A DNA stretch of 64,000 bases from Anaerococcus murdochii (GCF_019957155.1 NZ_JAIPME010000002.1:682001-746000); one strand, 5' to 3'; shown: positions 1 to 8,262, counted from the stretch's first letter. A program made the numbers and translations. The notes: generated by a model not told the origin, from the sequence alone.

Positions 1-227
1 AGGCAGCCCTAGACCTAATGGAATTAAATCTAAGAAAGAGCCATTACGGTAGACTTAAAAAAGGCCTAGACATGACAACCATGGCCTCCTACGTCTACAA
101 CGACATACTCTCCACCATGGAAAGAATCGGTGACCACGCCTACAACATAGCCAGGGTCACAATAGAACCAGTAAAGACCCACACCGGCTACCATATCGAA
201 GGCGAAGAAAATATGAGTCTATTTTAA
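1..227 (+). CDS. Na/Pi cotransporter family protein, C-terminal PhoU-like end (partial)
   Basis: The reading frame is open from base 3 and runs off the left edge, so only the last 75 or so residues are visible. They contain ERIGDHAYNIA, the metal-binding helix signature of PhoU-like domains. A PhoU domain at the C-terminus is typical of the Na-dependent phosphate cotransporter (NptA/YjbB) family. A free-standing PhoU protein is the alternative, and the missing N-terminus would decide. A long folded terminator follows directly. The ATG at 18 is internal, not the start. Confidence 0.6.
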   Translation, partial: AALDLMELNLRKSHYGRLKKGLDMTTMASYVYNDILSTMERIGDHAYNIARVTIEPVKTHTGYHIEGEENMSLF

Positions 228-231
228 AATT

Positions 232-327
232 AAAAAGACTGGCCCAGAATAAAAATCCTTCCACAATCACCAGAGAAACCTATAAGAATCTCTGTAAGGG
301 GGAGGGTATTCTGCCCAGTCTCTTTTT
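232..327 (+). terminator. Extended multi-stem terminator
   Basis: AGACTGG pairs with CCAGTCT and CAGAATA with TATTCTG in one outer stem. CCTTCC/GGAGGG and CAGAGA/TCTCTG stack inside it, and TCTTTTT follows. At about 95 nt it is far longer than a normal intrinsic terminator. It terminates the PhoU-like gene. Confidence 0.7.
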
Positions 328-335
328 GTATCTTT

Positions 336-375
336 TAAAAAATTAAAAACCAGGCTTAAATAGATAAGCCTGGTA
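336..375 (-). terminator. Terminator of the TRAP/HAD operon
   Basis: A perfect 10-bp stem ACCAGGCTTA/TAAGCCTGGT (349-374) with a 6-nt loop is followed, on the minus strand, by a T-rich tract. It lies immediately past the HAD phosphatase stop codon. Confidence 0.8.
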
Positions 376-378
376 ATA

Positions 379-1158
379 TTAAATTTCGGGAATTATGTCT
401 TTAACTGATTCAAAAATATAATCGGCTTCTACATCGCTTTTTTTATAATCTTCTAAACTTGTTTCACCTGATAGGACCAAAATAGATTTAATTCCAGCCC
501 TATGACCCATGGCTATATCTGTATAAAGCCTATCGCCAACCATGATTAAATCATTCTTGTCAACCTTATATTTCTCTGTTAAAGATTCAATCATTTTACT
601 CTCTGGTTTTCCAATAACTATTGGCCTTCTATTAACACAAGCATTGAGCAATTCAATAATAGAGCCCGCATCAGGCATTATTCTACCAGCGTCCAAAGGA
701 CATACAAAGTCAGGATGGGTTGCAAAATAATCATAACCATCTTGGAGATAATCACAAGCTATCCAGAGTTTTTCGTAAGTAAGCTCTGTATCAAAACTTA
801 CTAAAACTGCATCGATTTCCTTATTTCTTTCTGTAATTATTTCAAAACCAGCTTCTTCCAACTGATTTTTTAAAGATGTATTTCCTACTAAAAACAATCT
901 CTTTTTACCGATTTTCTCGAAATATGAAATAGTAGCATCTGCTGAAGAGAACACTTCATCTTCGCTAGCGTCAATTCCAAGTTTTTCTAATTTTTTAACA
1001 TACTCAACCTTATCTTTTGAAGCGTTATTAGTTAGGAAAATATATTTTTTCCCAGAATTCTTGATTTTTCCCAAAAACTCTTTGGCTCCATCTATAAGTT
1101 TGTTTCCAAGATATATAGTTCCATCCATATCTAGCAAAAACACGGACTTATCTATCAT
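379..1158 (-). CDS. HAD-superfamily phosphatase, NagD (HAD-IIA) type
   Basis: 259 residues. The N-terminal LDMDGT supplies the nucleophile and acid/base aspartates. FLTNNAS is the second HAD motif, IGKPESKM holds the conserved lysine, and VGDRLYTDIAMG holds the metal-binding aspartates. This order and the cap placement fit HAD-IIA enzymes (NagD, 4-nitrophenylphosphatase, AraL), cytoplasmic phosphatases of small sugar- or nucleotide-type phosphates. The start codon abuts the dctM stop, so it is the last gene of the TRAP operon. That suggests, but does not show, dephosphorylation of a metabolite of the transported acid. The substrate cannot be read from the sequence. Confidence 0.85.
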   Translation of the reverse strand: MIDKSVFLLDMDGTIYLGNKLIDGAKEFLGKIKNSGKKYIFLTNNASKDKVEYVKKLEKLGIDASEDEVFSSADATISYFEKIGKKRLFLVGNTSLKNQLEEAGFEIITERNKEIDAVLVSFDTELTYEKLWIACDYLQDGYDYFATHPDFVCPLDAGRIMPDAGSIIELLNACVNRRPIVIGKPESKMIESLTEKYKVDKNDLIMVGDRLYTDIAMGHRAGIKSILVLSGETSLEDYKKSDVEADYIFESVKDIIPEI

Positions 1159-2451
1159 CTATACTCCTCCAAACATTAGAGGTACAAATAGAGCGATTTT
1201 TTCTGAGAAAGTTACCATAAAGAGTACTATTAAAAGACATACAATAAATGGCCAAACTTCCTTAATAAATTTCTCCATTTTAAGATCAAGGATTGAGCAT
1301 ACAGTAAACATCATAGAACCAAATGGTGGTGTAAGACCGCCAATCATGATATTAACTATAAAAATCATACCAAAGTGTAGTGTATTTATACCAAATTGAG
1401 TAGCTGCTGGTACTAAAAGTGGTGCAAGGATTACAAGAGCTGCTCCACCTTCTATAAACATACAAATTATTAGAAGTAGTAAATTAACCAAAAGTAAAAA
1501 TACTAGTGGTGAATCTGTGAAATTAACTAGGGCCTGAGTTATTTCTTGAGGAATCATCTCAAGTGTTAGGTAATAACCAAAAACCTTGGCACTGGCTATG
1601 ATTAATAGGACTGACCCTGTTGATTTTACAGTATCCATAAGGACAATGCCTAGGTGTTTTACCTCTAGTTTTTTGTAGATTAAAAATCCTACAAAGAGTG
1701 AAAATACAACTGCTATTGCACCTGCTTCAGTAGGAGTGAAAGCGCCTGTTCTCATACCCATGATAATACCAAAAGGTATAACAAGGGCCCAAGAAGATTT
1801 AAGGATTTGTTTTAAAACTTCTATAGCTGTAGCTCTTCTTTCCAAATTAGGTGAAAAGTTTCTCTTGATTGCTATTATCTGGACAGTAATCATCATGGCA
1901 ATAGTCATAAGGATACCTGGTCCGTAAGCAGCTAAAAACATTGATCCAACAGGTATGCCTGCTATGATTGAAAATAGGATGAGGTTGGTTCCTGGAGGGA
2001 TAACTGGGCTTACTGCAGAAGAAGCAGCTGTAACAGCACCAGAAAACTCAAGTGAGAATCCCTTCTTGGTCATCTCTGGTACAAGCATCTTTGATTGCAT
2101 AGCAGCATCCGCATTAGCAGAACCAGAAATACCACCCATAAGTGCTGACAAAAGCACGTTTACTTGAGCAAGACCACCTCTGGTATGGCCAACCAAAATA
2201 TTAGCCAAATCCATCAAGGCCTCACTAATCCCCGAGTAATTCATAACAGCACCCACCATTATAAAGAATGGAACTGCTAGATAGGGGAAAGACTCAATCG
2301 AAGTTACAAATTGTTGAATAACCATCTCCATAGGCATGGTATTGTTTATAAAAATGAAGTAAAAAAGACTTGCCCCCATAAGAGAAAAAGCTATAGGTAC
2401 TTCAAGGAAAAACAGTACAAATAAAATAATTACTGGTAAAAACTTAATCAT
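1159..2451 (-). CDS. dctM: TRAP transporter large permease DctM
   Basis: 430 residues of almost continuous hydrophobic segments, the normal length for the 12-13-helix DctM subunit that carries Na-coupled flux of an organic acid across the membrane. The GGISGSANADAAMQSKMLVPEM and PPGTNLI regions match the conserved re-entrant segments of this family. It overlaps dctQ by 4 bases and abuts the HAD gene, so translation is probably coupled. The substrate is undetermined; TRAP systems commonly take up C4-dicarboxylates, sialic acid or 2-oxo acids. Confidence 0.93.
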   Translation of the reverse strand: MIKFLPVIILFVLFFLEVPIAFSLMGASLFYFIFINNTMPMEMVIQQFVTSIESFPYLAVPFFIMVGAVMNYSGISEALMDLANILVGHTRGGLAQVNVLLSALMGGISGSANADAAMQSKMLVPEMTKKGFSLEFSGAVTAASSAVSPVIPPGTNLILFSIIAGIPVGSMFLAAYGPGILMTIAMMITVQIIAIKRNFSPNLERRATAIEVLKQILKSSWALVIPFGIIMGMRTGAFTPTEAGAIAVVFSLFVGFLIYKKLEVKHLGIVLMDTVKSTGSVLLIIASAKVFGYYLTLEMIPQEITQALVNFTDSPLVFLLLVNLLLLIICMFIEGGAALVILAPLLVPAATQFGINTLHFGMIFIVNIMIGGLTPPFGSMMFTVCSILDLKMEKFIKEVWPFIVCLLIVLFMVTFSEKIALFVPLMFGGV

Positions 2452-2924
2452 AGCTCATCCTCCTCGTGATTTTTTAATTTTTTAACCGACACAACTATCC
2501 TCATAATTGAGTAAATACAAACTAAGAGGAAAGAGATAACAATACTAGCATAAATCAACTGGTAAGGTGCCTCAAGGGCTGATGTTATCTTGGTCATATT
2601 GGCTGTGTAGTTATAAGAAAAATATAACATAACTGCTGATGTTATAAAAACTAAGAGGTCTGTGATAATTCTAATAACAGATCTGACCTTGCCATGAAAT
2701 AAGTTTACAATAGCAGAAATACCAATAAGCTCATCTGACCTATAAGCATAAGCAAAACCTAAAAATATAACCCAGACAAAGCAAGAAACAGCTATCTCTT
2801 CTGCCCAATAGTATGTAAATTTAAGAAAATACCTAGTAAATACATTTATAACTACAAAGATAAAGGTAACACTAAGAAAAACTGATCCCAAGTATAACTC
2901 AAATTTATCCAAAAATTTTTTCAT
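2448..2924 (-). CDS. dctQ: TRAP transporter small permease DctQ
   Basis: 158 residues with four predicted membrane helices and the NVFTRYFLKFTYYWAEEIA motif typical of DctQ. The chosen start (MKKFLDKF) has AGAGGAG 5-6 bases upstream. An in-frame ATG 48 bases earlier lies in the intercistronic hairpin and has no ribosome-binding site. The small subunit pairs with DctM (4-base overlap) to form the QM membrane complex that receives ligand from DctP. Confidence 0.9.
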   Translation of the reverse strand: MKKFLDKFELYLGSVFLSVTFIFVVINVFTRYFLKFTYYWAEEIAVSCFVWVIFLGFAYAYRSDELIGISAIVNLFHGKVRSVIRIITDLLVFITSAVMLYFSYNYTANMTKITSALEAPYQLIYASIVISFLLVCIYSIMRIVVSVKKLKNHEEDEL

Positions 2925-2947
2925 AATAACTCCTCTAGTACAAAAAT

Positions 2948-3030
2948 ATGAGGCTTGGTCTACATATCCCAATAAACGCTTTTAGCCTTAATGGTATTGA
3001 GACAAATGCATATTCGCCACCAAGCCTCAT
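2948..3030 (-). terminator. Intercistronic extended hairpin between dctP and dctQ
   Basis: A 12-bp perfect stem (2948-2959 with 3019-3030) encloses 59 nt that fold further (TCTCAATA with TATTGGGA on the minus strand). ATATTTTTG follows on the minus strand. It lies after dctP and before dctQM. I infer partial termination or 3' protection, giving more binding protein than permease. Confidence 0.65.
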
Positions 3031-3044
3031 TATTTATACACTTT

Positions 3045-4109
3045 CTATTTTACATTCTTTAATTCTTCTAGAACTCTTTCATAAATTCCAGGTGTCCATT
3101 TATCAAATTTTGTATAAACAGATTTTGTAGCTTCTTGGAATTTTGGAATGTCAGCTTCGTGGAAGTTAACACCAAGCTCTTTAAGTTTTTGTGTATATTC
3201 TTCTTCAAGTTTGTTTGTTTCTGCAAGGTTTTCTTCAGCACCCTTATCGAATTCTTCTTGGATAATGGTTCTTTGTTCTTCTGTAAGCTCATCCCAAACC
3301 TTGGTACTAATAGAAACAGCTGATACACCAAGTAAGTGTTTTGTCAAAGAATATTCCTTAACATTTTCATATTGGCCTGTACCATAATAACTTAAGATAG
3401 AACCTTCAACACCATCGATAACACCTTGTTGAAGAGCTGCATAAGTATCTGGATATGGCATTGAAACAGGGTTAGCACCCATAGCTTCTAGAGTATAAGT
3501 GTAAAGCTGGCTGGTAGGTACGCGGATATTTAAACCTTTCATATCTTCAGGAGTCTTAATAGGTTTCTTAGTTTCCATGTTTCTGAAACCAAATACCCAA
3601 TCCAAACTCAAAACTTTAATACCTTGTTCTTCAGCCTTTTTATTTAATTCTTGGCCGATATCAGATTTTACTATATGGAAGTATTCGTCAAAAGTTTTGT
3701 AAAGGAATGGTCCTGTAATAGCGTTATAATCAGGAACATAATCTCCTAAGAAGTTAACACCATCAACTAAAATCCAGTCAGAACCAGAAACAACTTGTTC
3801 CATACCATCCTTACCAATAGGTAGGATACCGCCGGTAAATAATTGAAGCTCTAAGCTACCATTGCTTCTTTCATTGATATTCTTGCAAACTTTTACAAGA
3901 GATTTTGCTGTTTGTTCATCATCAACAAACTTTGTAGAAACTTTAATAACTCTTTTGCCTTCTGTTTTTTCTCCAGAATCTTTTGCTGTTTCAACTACTT
4001 CTTTTTCATTCTTCTTATCAGCATCATTATCAGCCTTCTTAGCTCCTCCGCAAGCACTAAACACTAGAGCCATAGCCATAATGAAACCTATGGTACGTTT
4101 CTTAAACAT
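3045..4109 (-). CDS. dctP: TRAP transporter solute-binding lipoprotein DctP
   Basis: 354 residues. The signal peptide ends in a lipobox, LVFSAC, with cysteine at about residue 20, followed by a Gly/Ala/Lys/Asp-rich linker. The mature part has the DctP-family fold with NIRVPTSQLYTYTLEAMGANPVSMPY, the conserved stretch whose arginine binds the substrate carboxylate, and VDGVEGS further on. The start has GGGAGG at the usual spacing. It is the first gene of the operon and is separated from dctQM by a strong hairpin. It captures the organic acid outside the cell and delivers it to DctQM. Confidence 0.93.
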   Translation of the reverse strand: MFKKRTIGFIMAMALVFSACGGAKKADNDADKKNEKEVVETAKDSGEKTEGKRVIKVSTKFVDDEQTAKSLVKVCKNINERSNGSLELQLFTGGILPIGKDGMEQVVSGSDWILVDGVNFLGDYVPDYNAITGPFLYKTFDEYFHIVKSDIGQELNKKAEEQGIKVLSLDWVFGFRNMETKKPIKTPEDMKGLNIRVPTSQLYTYTLEAMGANPVSMPYPDTYAALQQGVIDGVEGSILSYYGTGQYENVKEYSLTKHLLGVSAVSISTKVWDELTEEQRTIIQEEFDKGAEENLAETNKLEEEYTQKLKELGVNFHEADIPKFQEATKSVYTKFDKWTPGIYERVLEELKNVK

Positions 4110-4267
4110 ATACCCTCCCTTAAAAAAATTTAACTGGTAGTTATTTTGAAATCGTTTTATTCAGATATAAAAATGGGCGTACAAAAAACAAAAGTTATTC
4201 TGAACACCTTCTCTCTACACCTATAAAACCTCAGTAAAATAATCTACCAAGTATGTATATTAATATG

Positions 4268-4302
4268 TTAACATAGTAGAAATCATTTGTCAATTTTTTT
4301 GA
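4268..4302 (-). promoter_or_regulatory. Promoter of the TRAP operon
   Basis: On the minus strand a perfect TTGACA is followed after 17 bases by TAACAT, about 160 bases before the dctP start. It lies back to back with the mgtC promoter, and the two share the 4110-4431 gap, which otherwise holds only the dctP leader. Confidence 0.55.
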
Positions 4303-4319
4303 AAACATTATCATTATAT

Positions 4320-4348
4320 TTGACAACTTAAATGAAATATAATATAAT
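4320..4348 (+). promoter_or_regulatory. Consensus sigma-A promoter of mgtC
   Basis: TTGACA (4320-4325) and TATAAT (4343-4348) are separated by exactly 17 bases. Transcription should begin near 4355, about 10 bases before the leader ORF. Confidence 0.8.
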
Positions 4349-4366
4349 TGACTAAACAAATATACT

Positions 4367-4435
4367 ATGAGACAAGAGTACGGAAAATTAAACCTAGTTT
4401 TTCCGTGCTCTTTTTTATTTGAGGAGGAATCATGA
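4367..4435 (+). CDS. Candidate 22-codon leader peptide ORF of mgtC
   Basis: ATG at 4367 opens 22 codons ending in a TGA (4433-4435) that overlaps the mgtC ATG (4432) as ATGA. The ORF spans the whole terminator hairpin, so a translating ribosome would stop it folding. No clear Shine-Dalgarno precedes it, and the predicted transcript start is only about 12 bases upstream, so initiation would be near-leaderless. Translation is therefore uncertain. The encoded peptide begins MRQEYGKLNL and has no recognisable family. Confidence 0.35.
   Translation: MRQEYGKLNLVFPCSFLFEEES
4374..4416 (+). terminator. Leader terminator / attenuator upstream of mgtC
   Basis: A 14-bp stem (4374-4387 with 4399-4412, one G-U) with an 11-nt loop runs straight into TTTTTT. 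It lies between a consensus promoter and the mgtC ribosome-binding site (GAGGAGG). No upstream plus-strand gene needs termination, so it acts, if at all, on mgtC itself. Confidence 0.7.
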
Positions 4436-5085
4436 ATTTTTTTGATAGCTTCAACCTAAATCTATTGCTTAGGATAGCCTTGTCAGTTATAGCAGGATTC
4501 ATCATAGGATCAGAAAGGGAAACCAAAAACAAATCCGCAGGGGTAAGAACCCACACGATAGTATGTCTTGGAGCTTGTATAGCAATGATAATATCGAAAT
4601 ATGGATTTTACGATGTAAAAAGTTACGATGCGGCAAGAGTCGCAGCACAAATAGTATCAGGAGTTGGTTTTTTGGGAGCAGGAGTCATATTTGTAAAAAA
4701 TTACGGAGTAACAGGTCTAACAACAGCAGCAGGCATGTGGACAACATCAATAGTAGGCATGGCCTTCGGATCTGGAATGTATTTTGTAGGCATAGTAGCA
4801 GCAGCCTTCATAGTAATATTTCAAACCTTTATGTTCAACGGAGAAATATTCAAAAGACACGAGCAATACACAACAATAATAGAATCAAGAAGTTCAAACA
4901 TAATAGGCAGAATCGACACATATATAGAAGAAAACCAACTCCACAAAAAAGGCTATAACCTAAGATTTAAGGACGAAAAATTCATCCTAAACTTCAACAT
5001 CTACCCAAAAGACTCTGAAGAACTAAACGAATTTATAGAATTCCTAGAAAACGACCTCCACGTGGAGAAGTTTGATATATTTTAA
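4432..5085 (+). CDS. mgtC: MgtC/SapB family membrane protein
   Basis: 217 residues. The N-terminal 135 or so form four to five hydrophobic segments with the MgtC signature: IIGSERETKNKSAGVRTHTIVCLGACIAM, then GVGFLGAGVIF and GLTTAAGMWTTSIVGMA. The C-terminal 80 residues are soluble and ACT-like, as in longer MgtC proteins. MgtC relatives modulate ATP synthase or growth at low Mg2+ in other bacteria; the role here is inferred from family only. GAGGAGG precedes the start. The upstream attenuator suggests conditional expression. A bidirectional terminator follows. Confidence 0.88.
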   Translation: MNFFDSFNLNLLLRIALSVIAGFIIGSERETKNKSAGVRTHTIVCLGACIAMIISKYGFYDVKSYDAARVAAQIVSGVGFLGAGVIFVKNYGVTGLTTAAGMWTTSIVGMAFGSGMYFVGIVAAAFIVIFQTFMFNGEIFKRHEQYTTIIESRSSNIIGRIDTYIEENQLHKKGYNLRFKDEKFILNFNIYPKDSEELNEFIEFLENDLHVEKFDIF

Positions 5086-5121
5086 AAGAAAATAAGGGTA
5101 ATCCCCATGGGAATAAAACAT

Positions 5122-5154
5122 AAAAAAGCAGTAGTTCACACCTACTGCTTTTTG
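5122..5154. terminator. Bidirectional terminator between mgtC and the R-M operon
   Basis: AAAAAGCAGTAG and CTACTGCTTTTT pair around a 7-nt loop, with A and T tracts on both sides. It serves both the plus-strand mgtC and the minus-strand methyltransferase. Confidence 0.85.
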
Positions 5155-5155
5155 T

Positions 5156-5902
5156 TTATTTTATTAATATAAATAAATATTCATGGGCTATTAGTAGAAA
5201 ATTATAGTCAATGCTTCTTTGTTTCCAGAATCCTGTTGCCCTTGTATTGTGTTGTTCTTTAATTATAAGTTCTTTTAATTTAAAACCTTCATCTTCAAAA
5301 ACTTTCAAAACATCAAAACCCAAATGAACCATATGTTTATTTTTTCTGGTATCTCCCATTAATATGGCACAAAACTTATCTTTTTTTAGGACTCTATAAG
5401 ATTCAGCCGCCACTTTTTTCATTTCTTTTAGAAATTCATCTATCTTTAAAAGTGACAAATCGTCTTCAAGATTATCTGAATATTTTATAATATCTGCATA
5501 AGGCGGATGGGTACAAACCAAATCAATACCTTCATCTTTTAGAAAATCTAAATTTCTAGCATCACCCTTTACAAGTTTAACATTTCCCATAGGTCTGTCA
5601 GTTAAATTGAAATCTATTTTTTCTTTACATCTATTTAAGGCAACATCATTAACATCAATTCCAATAATATTTCTATTCAAAAGCTTAGCTTCAACTAAAG
5701 TTGTTCCGCCACCAGCAAACTGATCGAGAACTAAATCTTCTTCTTCTGAATACCTTAAAAGAATATTTCTAGGTATATAGGGCGACCAATTCCCCCTCCA
5801 TTTTGCATCGTGAGTTGCCCAGTTTCCTCTTTTTGGAAAAGACCAATGTGTTGTCATTTCTAATTCAAAATCATCTGGTTCCCATTTTTTTACGATAGAC
5901 AT
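5156..5902 (-). CDS. Type II DNA methyltransferase (N4/N6 amino class)
   Basis: 248 residues. Motif I, the AdoMet-binding loop, is DQFAGGGTTL at residues 60-69. The catalytic motif IV is THPPY at 131-135, a histidine variant of the (D/N/S)PPY box. The motif I-then-IV order and the NWATHDAKWRGNWSP start fit the N6_N4_Mtase family. It is expected to methylate one strand or half of the site cut by the neighbouring nuclease. AAGAGGTG precedes the start, 17 bases after the nuclease gene. Base specificity (m6A or m4C) is not readable. Confidence 0.82.
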   Translation of the reverse strand: MSIVKKWEPDDFELEMTTHWSFPKRGNWATHDAKWRGNWSPYIPRNILLRYSEEEDLVLDQFAGGGTTLVEAKLLNRNIIGIDVNDVALNRCKEKIDFNLTDRPMGNVKLVKGDARNLDFLKDEGIDLVCTHPPYADIIKYSDNLEDDLSLLKIDEFLKEMKKVAAESYRVLKKDKFCAILMGDTRKNKHMVHLGFDVLKVFEDEGFKLKELIIKEQHNTRATGFWKQRSIDYNFLLIAHEYLFILIK

Positions 5903-5919
5903 TTCACACCTCTTAAAAG

Positions 5920-7257
5920 TTAAACTTCTTCTATATTTAAAAGACTAATGATCCAATTTAACCACCCCTGAACTGAACTTGATCGTCTGACTACTACACC
6001 TTCTTTGCAAACATTATATTTTCTCATTTTTGCTTGTATATTATCTTTTGATGGTAGTTTTCCAGTAGAGTATAATTCAAAAAATAATTCGCTAAATATT
6101 TTATGTTTTAACATTAATTGAACTAAGGCAAGCTGTCTATCCTTATAAGTTTTCTTAGCGATGTCTTTTCCTAATTTTGTAAGTCTAACTTTTATTAAAG
6201 TATTACCGTCTTCGTCACTATCTTCATAATCTGTATATTTTTCAAAAATTCCTAAATATTTGCCTGCATTATAGTAATAATCTGATTGTCTAATGTCAAA
6301 TTCCATAACTTCAGCGATTTGTACCGTTGTTAAATCTTCTTTATATAAAGCTTCTAATAACGATATGACTCTTTCAAATGAATCAGCTTGAATAAATGGT
6401 GCATCATCTTTTGATTGATGATTAGTATTATCGTCAGTTTCTACTCTAGTAGACTGATATACTTTAAATAAATCCTCCATTGTTATTTCTGTATCTTCCA
6501 AACTGTAGTAATTTTCTTTAATTAGTTTGATCGAAGAATAATTGTTTGTATCTGTGAAAGTATATTCTTGCAATCTAAAAATCTGATTAGAGTATACAGA
6601 AAATACAAGTCTTATTGGTTTATTTACTCTATTACGCCACAATCTATAAGGATAATATAGTTGTCTTATGTGAAAATCATTATTGACAACATTTTTTGCC
6701 TCCATTATAACTACAGAGTTTTTATTTTCCATGCCTCCATCTATTTCGCATTGCGCTTTGTCAACCTCTACTTCAAAAGGATCTCTATTTACTCGATCTA
6801 CCTTAAATTTAAATTCTCCTGTACCCATTCTTCCATTAAATGTTGAAACATTACCTTCTTCGTTTAAAAAATTATCAAGTATATCTGAGAGCAAAAGGAC
6901 ATTTATTGCATTTGACTCAGAGGTTATATTCCTTATATCAACACTTTCCAATTTTGGAAGTTTAACCTTACACATCTTTGTATTAGTAGTGAAACTATTT
7001 TCCAAAGCTTGATATAATTTGAAATCACTCAATATATATGAACCTCTTGAAATCGGAAGAATATTAATTTTATTTTTCTTGAAAATCGAAGGAAGAGATT
7101 CATAACTATCCCACTTAGCCATTAATCTGGGCTCTCTAAATTCTTTAATTTGACTTGCCTTAATCTCAAAATAACCATTTTTTTTAACATTATTTAGTAT
7201 GTCGTGTTTGTTGAAAAGTTCCTTCCAAGCTTCGTTAGATTTATCTGTTTTTACCAT
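5920..7257 (-). CDS. Type II restriction endonuclease (PD-(D/E)XK-like)
   Basis: 445 residues between two methyltransferase genes. The likely catalytic core is FEVEVDKAQCEIDGG...VVIMEAKN, with E171/D173 and E186-x-K188 in PD-(D/E)XK spacing. The segment NGRMGTGEFKF (about 141-151) precedes it. The C-terminal third resembles a winged-helix region (LTTVQIAEVMEFDIRQSDYYYNAGKYLGIF) and may recognise DNA. It overlaps the Dam-like gene by 17 bases. I do not recognise a characterised isoschizomer and cannot give a target. One nuclease with two methyltransferases often means an asymmetric site, such as a type IIS site. Confidence 0.7.
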   Translation of the reverse strand: MVKTDKSNEAWKELFNKHDILNNVKKNGYFEIKASQIKEFREPRLMAKWDSYESLPSIFKKNKINILPISRGSYILSDFKLYQALENSFTTNTKMCKVKLPKLESVDIRNITSESNAINVLLLSDILDNFLNEEGNVSTFNGRMGTGEFKFKVDRVNRDPFEVEVDKAQCEIDGGMENKNSVVIMEAKNVVNNDFHIRQLYYPYRLWRNRVNKPIRLVFSVYSNQIFRLQEYTFTDTNNYSSIKLIKENYYSLEDTEITMEDLFKVYQSTRVETDDNTNHQSKDDAPFIQADSFERVISLLEALYKEDLTTVQIAEVMEFDIRQSDYYYNAGKYLGIFEKYTDYEDSDEDGNTLIKVRLTKLGKDIAKKTYKDRQLALVQLMLKHKIFSELFFELYSTGKLPSKDNIQAKMRKYNVCKEGVVVRRSSSVQGWLNWIISLLNIEEV

Positions 7258-8155
7258 AATTGTTTATTAATACCTCATATATCTGTCCACGTTCATTTTT
7301 GTTAGAATTTATAGTTCTGGATGCTTTTACTCTTTTTATATTAAATCCTTTGTATAAATCATCAAAAAAATCATCATTTAGGTCATAATTTTTAGGATCT
7401 GAGTTACTAAGTAATAAATGAGCTGATTTTTTATCCATTTGTTTGAAAAATTCTGCTAATTCAATTTGATCTTCATCAGTAAAACTATCTTTAGAGTATG
7501 ATGTAAAATTAGAAGTCGGTTTAATAGGTCTATAAGGCGGATCAAAATAAACAAAAGTATTATTGTCTATAAAATCAGAAGATTTTTTATAATCACCATG
7601 AATAATTTCAACATTTTGAAGTTTTTTATTTACATTTAAAAGATTATCTTCATCTAAAATTTTAGGATTTTTATAGGATCCAATTGGTACATTAAATAGT
7701 CCTCTCATATTTTCTCTATATAGGCCATTAAATCCTGTTTTATTTAGGAATATAAATAAAGCCGCTCTTTTTAAACTATCAAAATTTTTTAAAACTTTTA
7801 ATCTATTAAATTCTTCTCTGTTTTTGTAATAAATAACTTTTCTTTCTTCATGAGTTAGGTCCTTATATTCATTTTGAAATTCTTCTAATAACTCAATTAA
7901 ATTTTCTACATCATCTCTAATTACCTTATAAGAATTTATAGCTTCTTTATTTATGTCACTTATGTAAACTTCTTTTAGGTCAAAGCTGTTTAGGACATCA
8001 AATAGAACAGCCCCAGCTCCAACAAAGGGTTCACAATATCTATTAATTTTCTCATCAAAAGGATAATACTTTCTTATTTCATGTAATAATTGACTTTTCC
8101 CACCAGCCCATTTTATAAAAGGCTTAGCTTCAATAATTTTTTCTTTGTCACTCAT
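7241..8155 (-). CDS. D12-class adenine DNA methyltransferase (Dam/DpnM-like)
   Basis: 304 residues. FIKWAGGK (13-20) is motif X, EPFVGAGAV (42-50) is motif I, and FDPPY (204-208) is the m6A catalytic motif IV. NKTGFNGLYREN and LFNVPIGSYKNP are family hallmarks also seen in DpnM. It transfers a methyl group from AdoMet to adenine N6. It is the first gene of the R-M operon, so protection precedes the nuclease. AGGAAGG lies upstream. Resemblance to DpnM suggests, but does not prove, a GATC-like site. Confidence 0.88.
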   Translation of the reverse strand: MSDKEKIIEAKPFIKWAGGKSQLLHEIRKYYPFDEKINRYCEPFVGAGAVLFDVLNSFDLKEVYISDINKEAINSYKVIRDDVENLIELLEEFQNEYKDLTHEERKVIYYKNREEFNRLKVLKNFDSLKRAALFIFLNKTGFNGLYRENMRGLFNVPIGSYKNPKILDEDNLLNVNKKLQNVEIIHGDYKKSSDFIDNNTFVYFDPPYRPIKPTSNFTSYSKDSFTDEDQIELAEFFKQMDKKSAHLLLSNSDPKNYDLNDDFFDDLYKGFNIKRVKASRTINSNKNERGQIYEVLINNYGKNR

Positions 8156-8175
8156 AGTTGTCCTTCCTATTACTG

Positions 8176-8190
8176 GTAACTATTAGTTAC
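8176..8190. promoter_or_regulatory. Palindrome upstream of the R-M operon
   Basis: GTAACTATTAGTTAC is a perfect 7+1+7 palindrome about 20 bases before the first methyltransferase start, in a gap of only 117 bases. It is placed like an operator. No C-protein gene is nearby. Confidence 0.4.
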
Positions 8191-8232
8191 TTTACTCTAT
8201 TGCTTGATAAAGATCCTCTAATAAATTTTCCC

Positions 8233-8262
8233 ACAAAAAAAGAGTACCCTTTCGGATACTCA
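8233..8262 (-). terminator. Terminator of the rpmH-jag operon
   Basis: On the minus strand GAGTATCC...GGGTACTC, with one bulge, is followed by seven T residues just past the jag stop. Confidence 0.75.
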
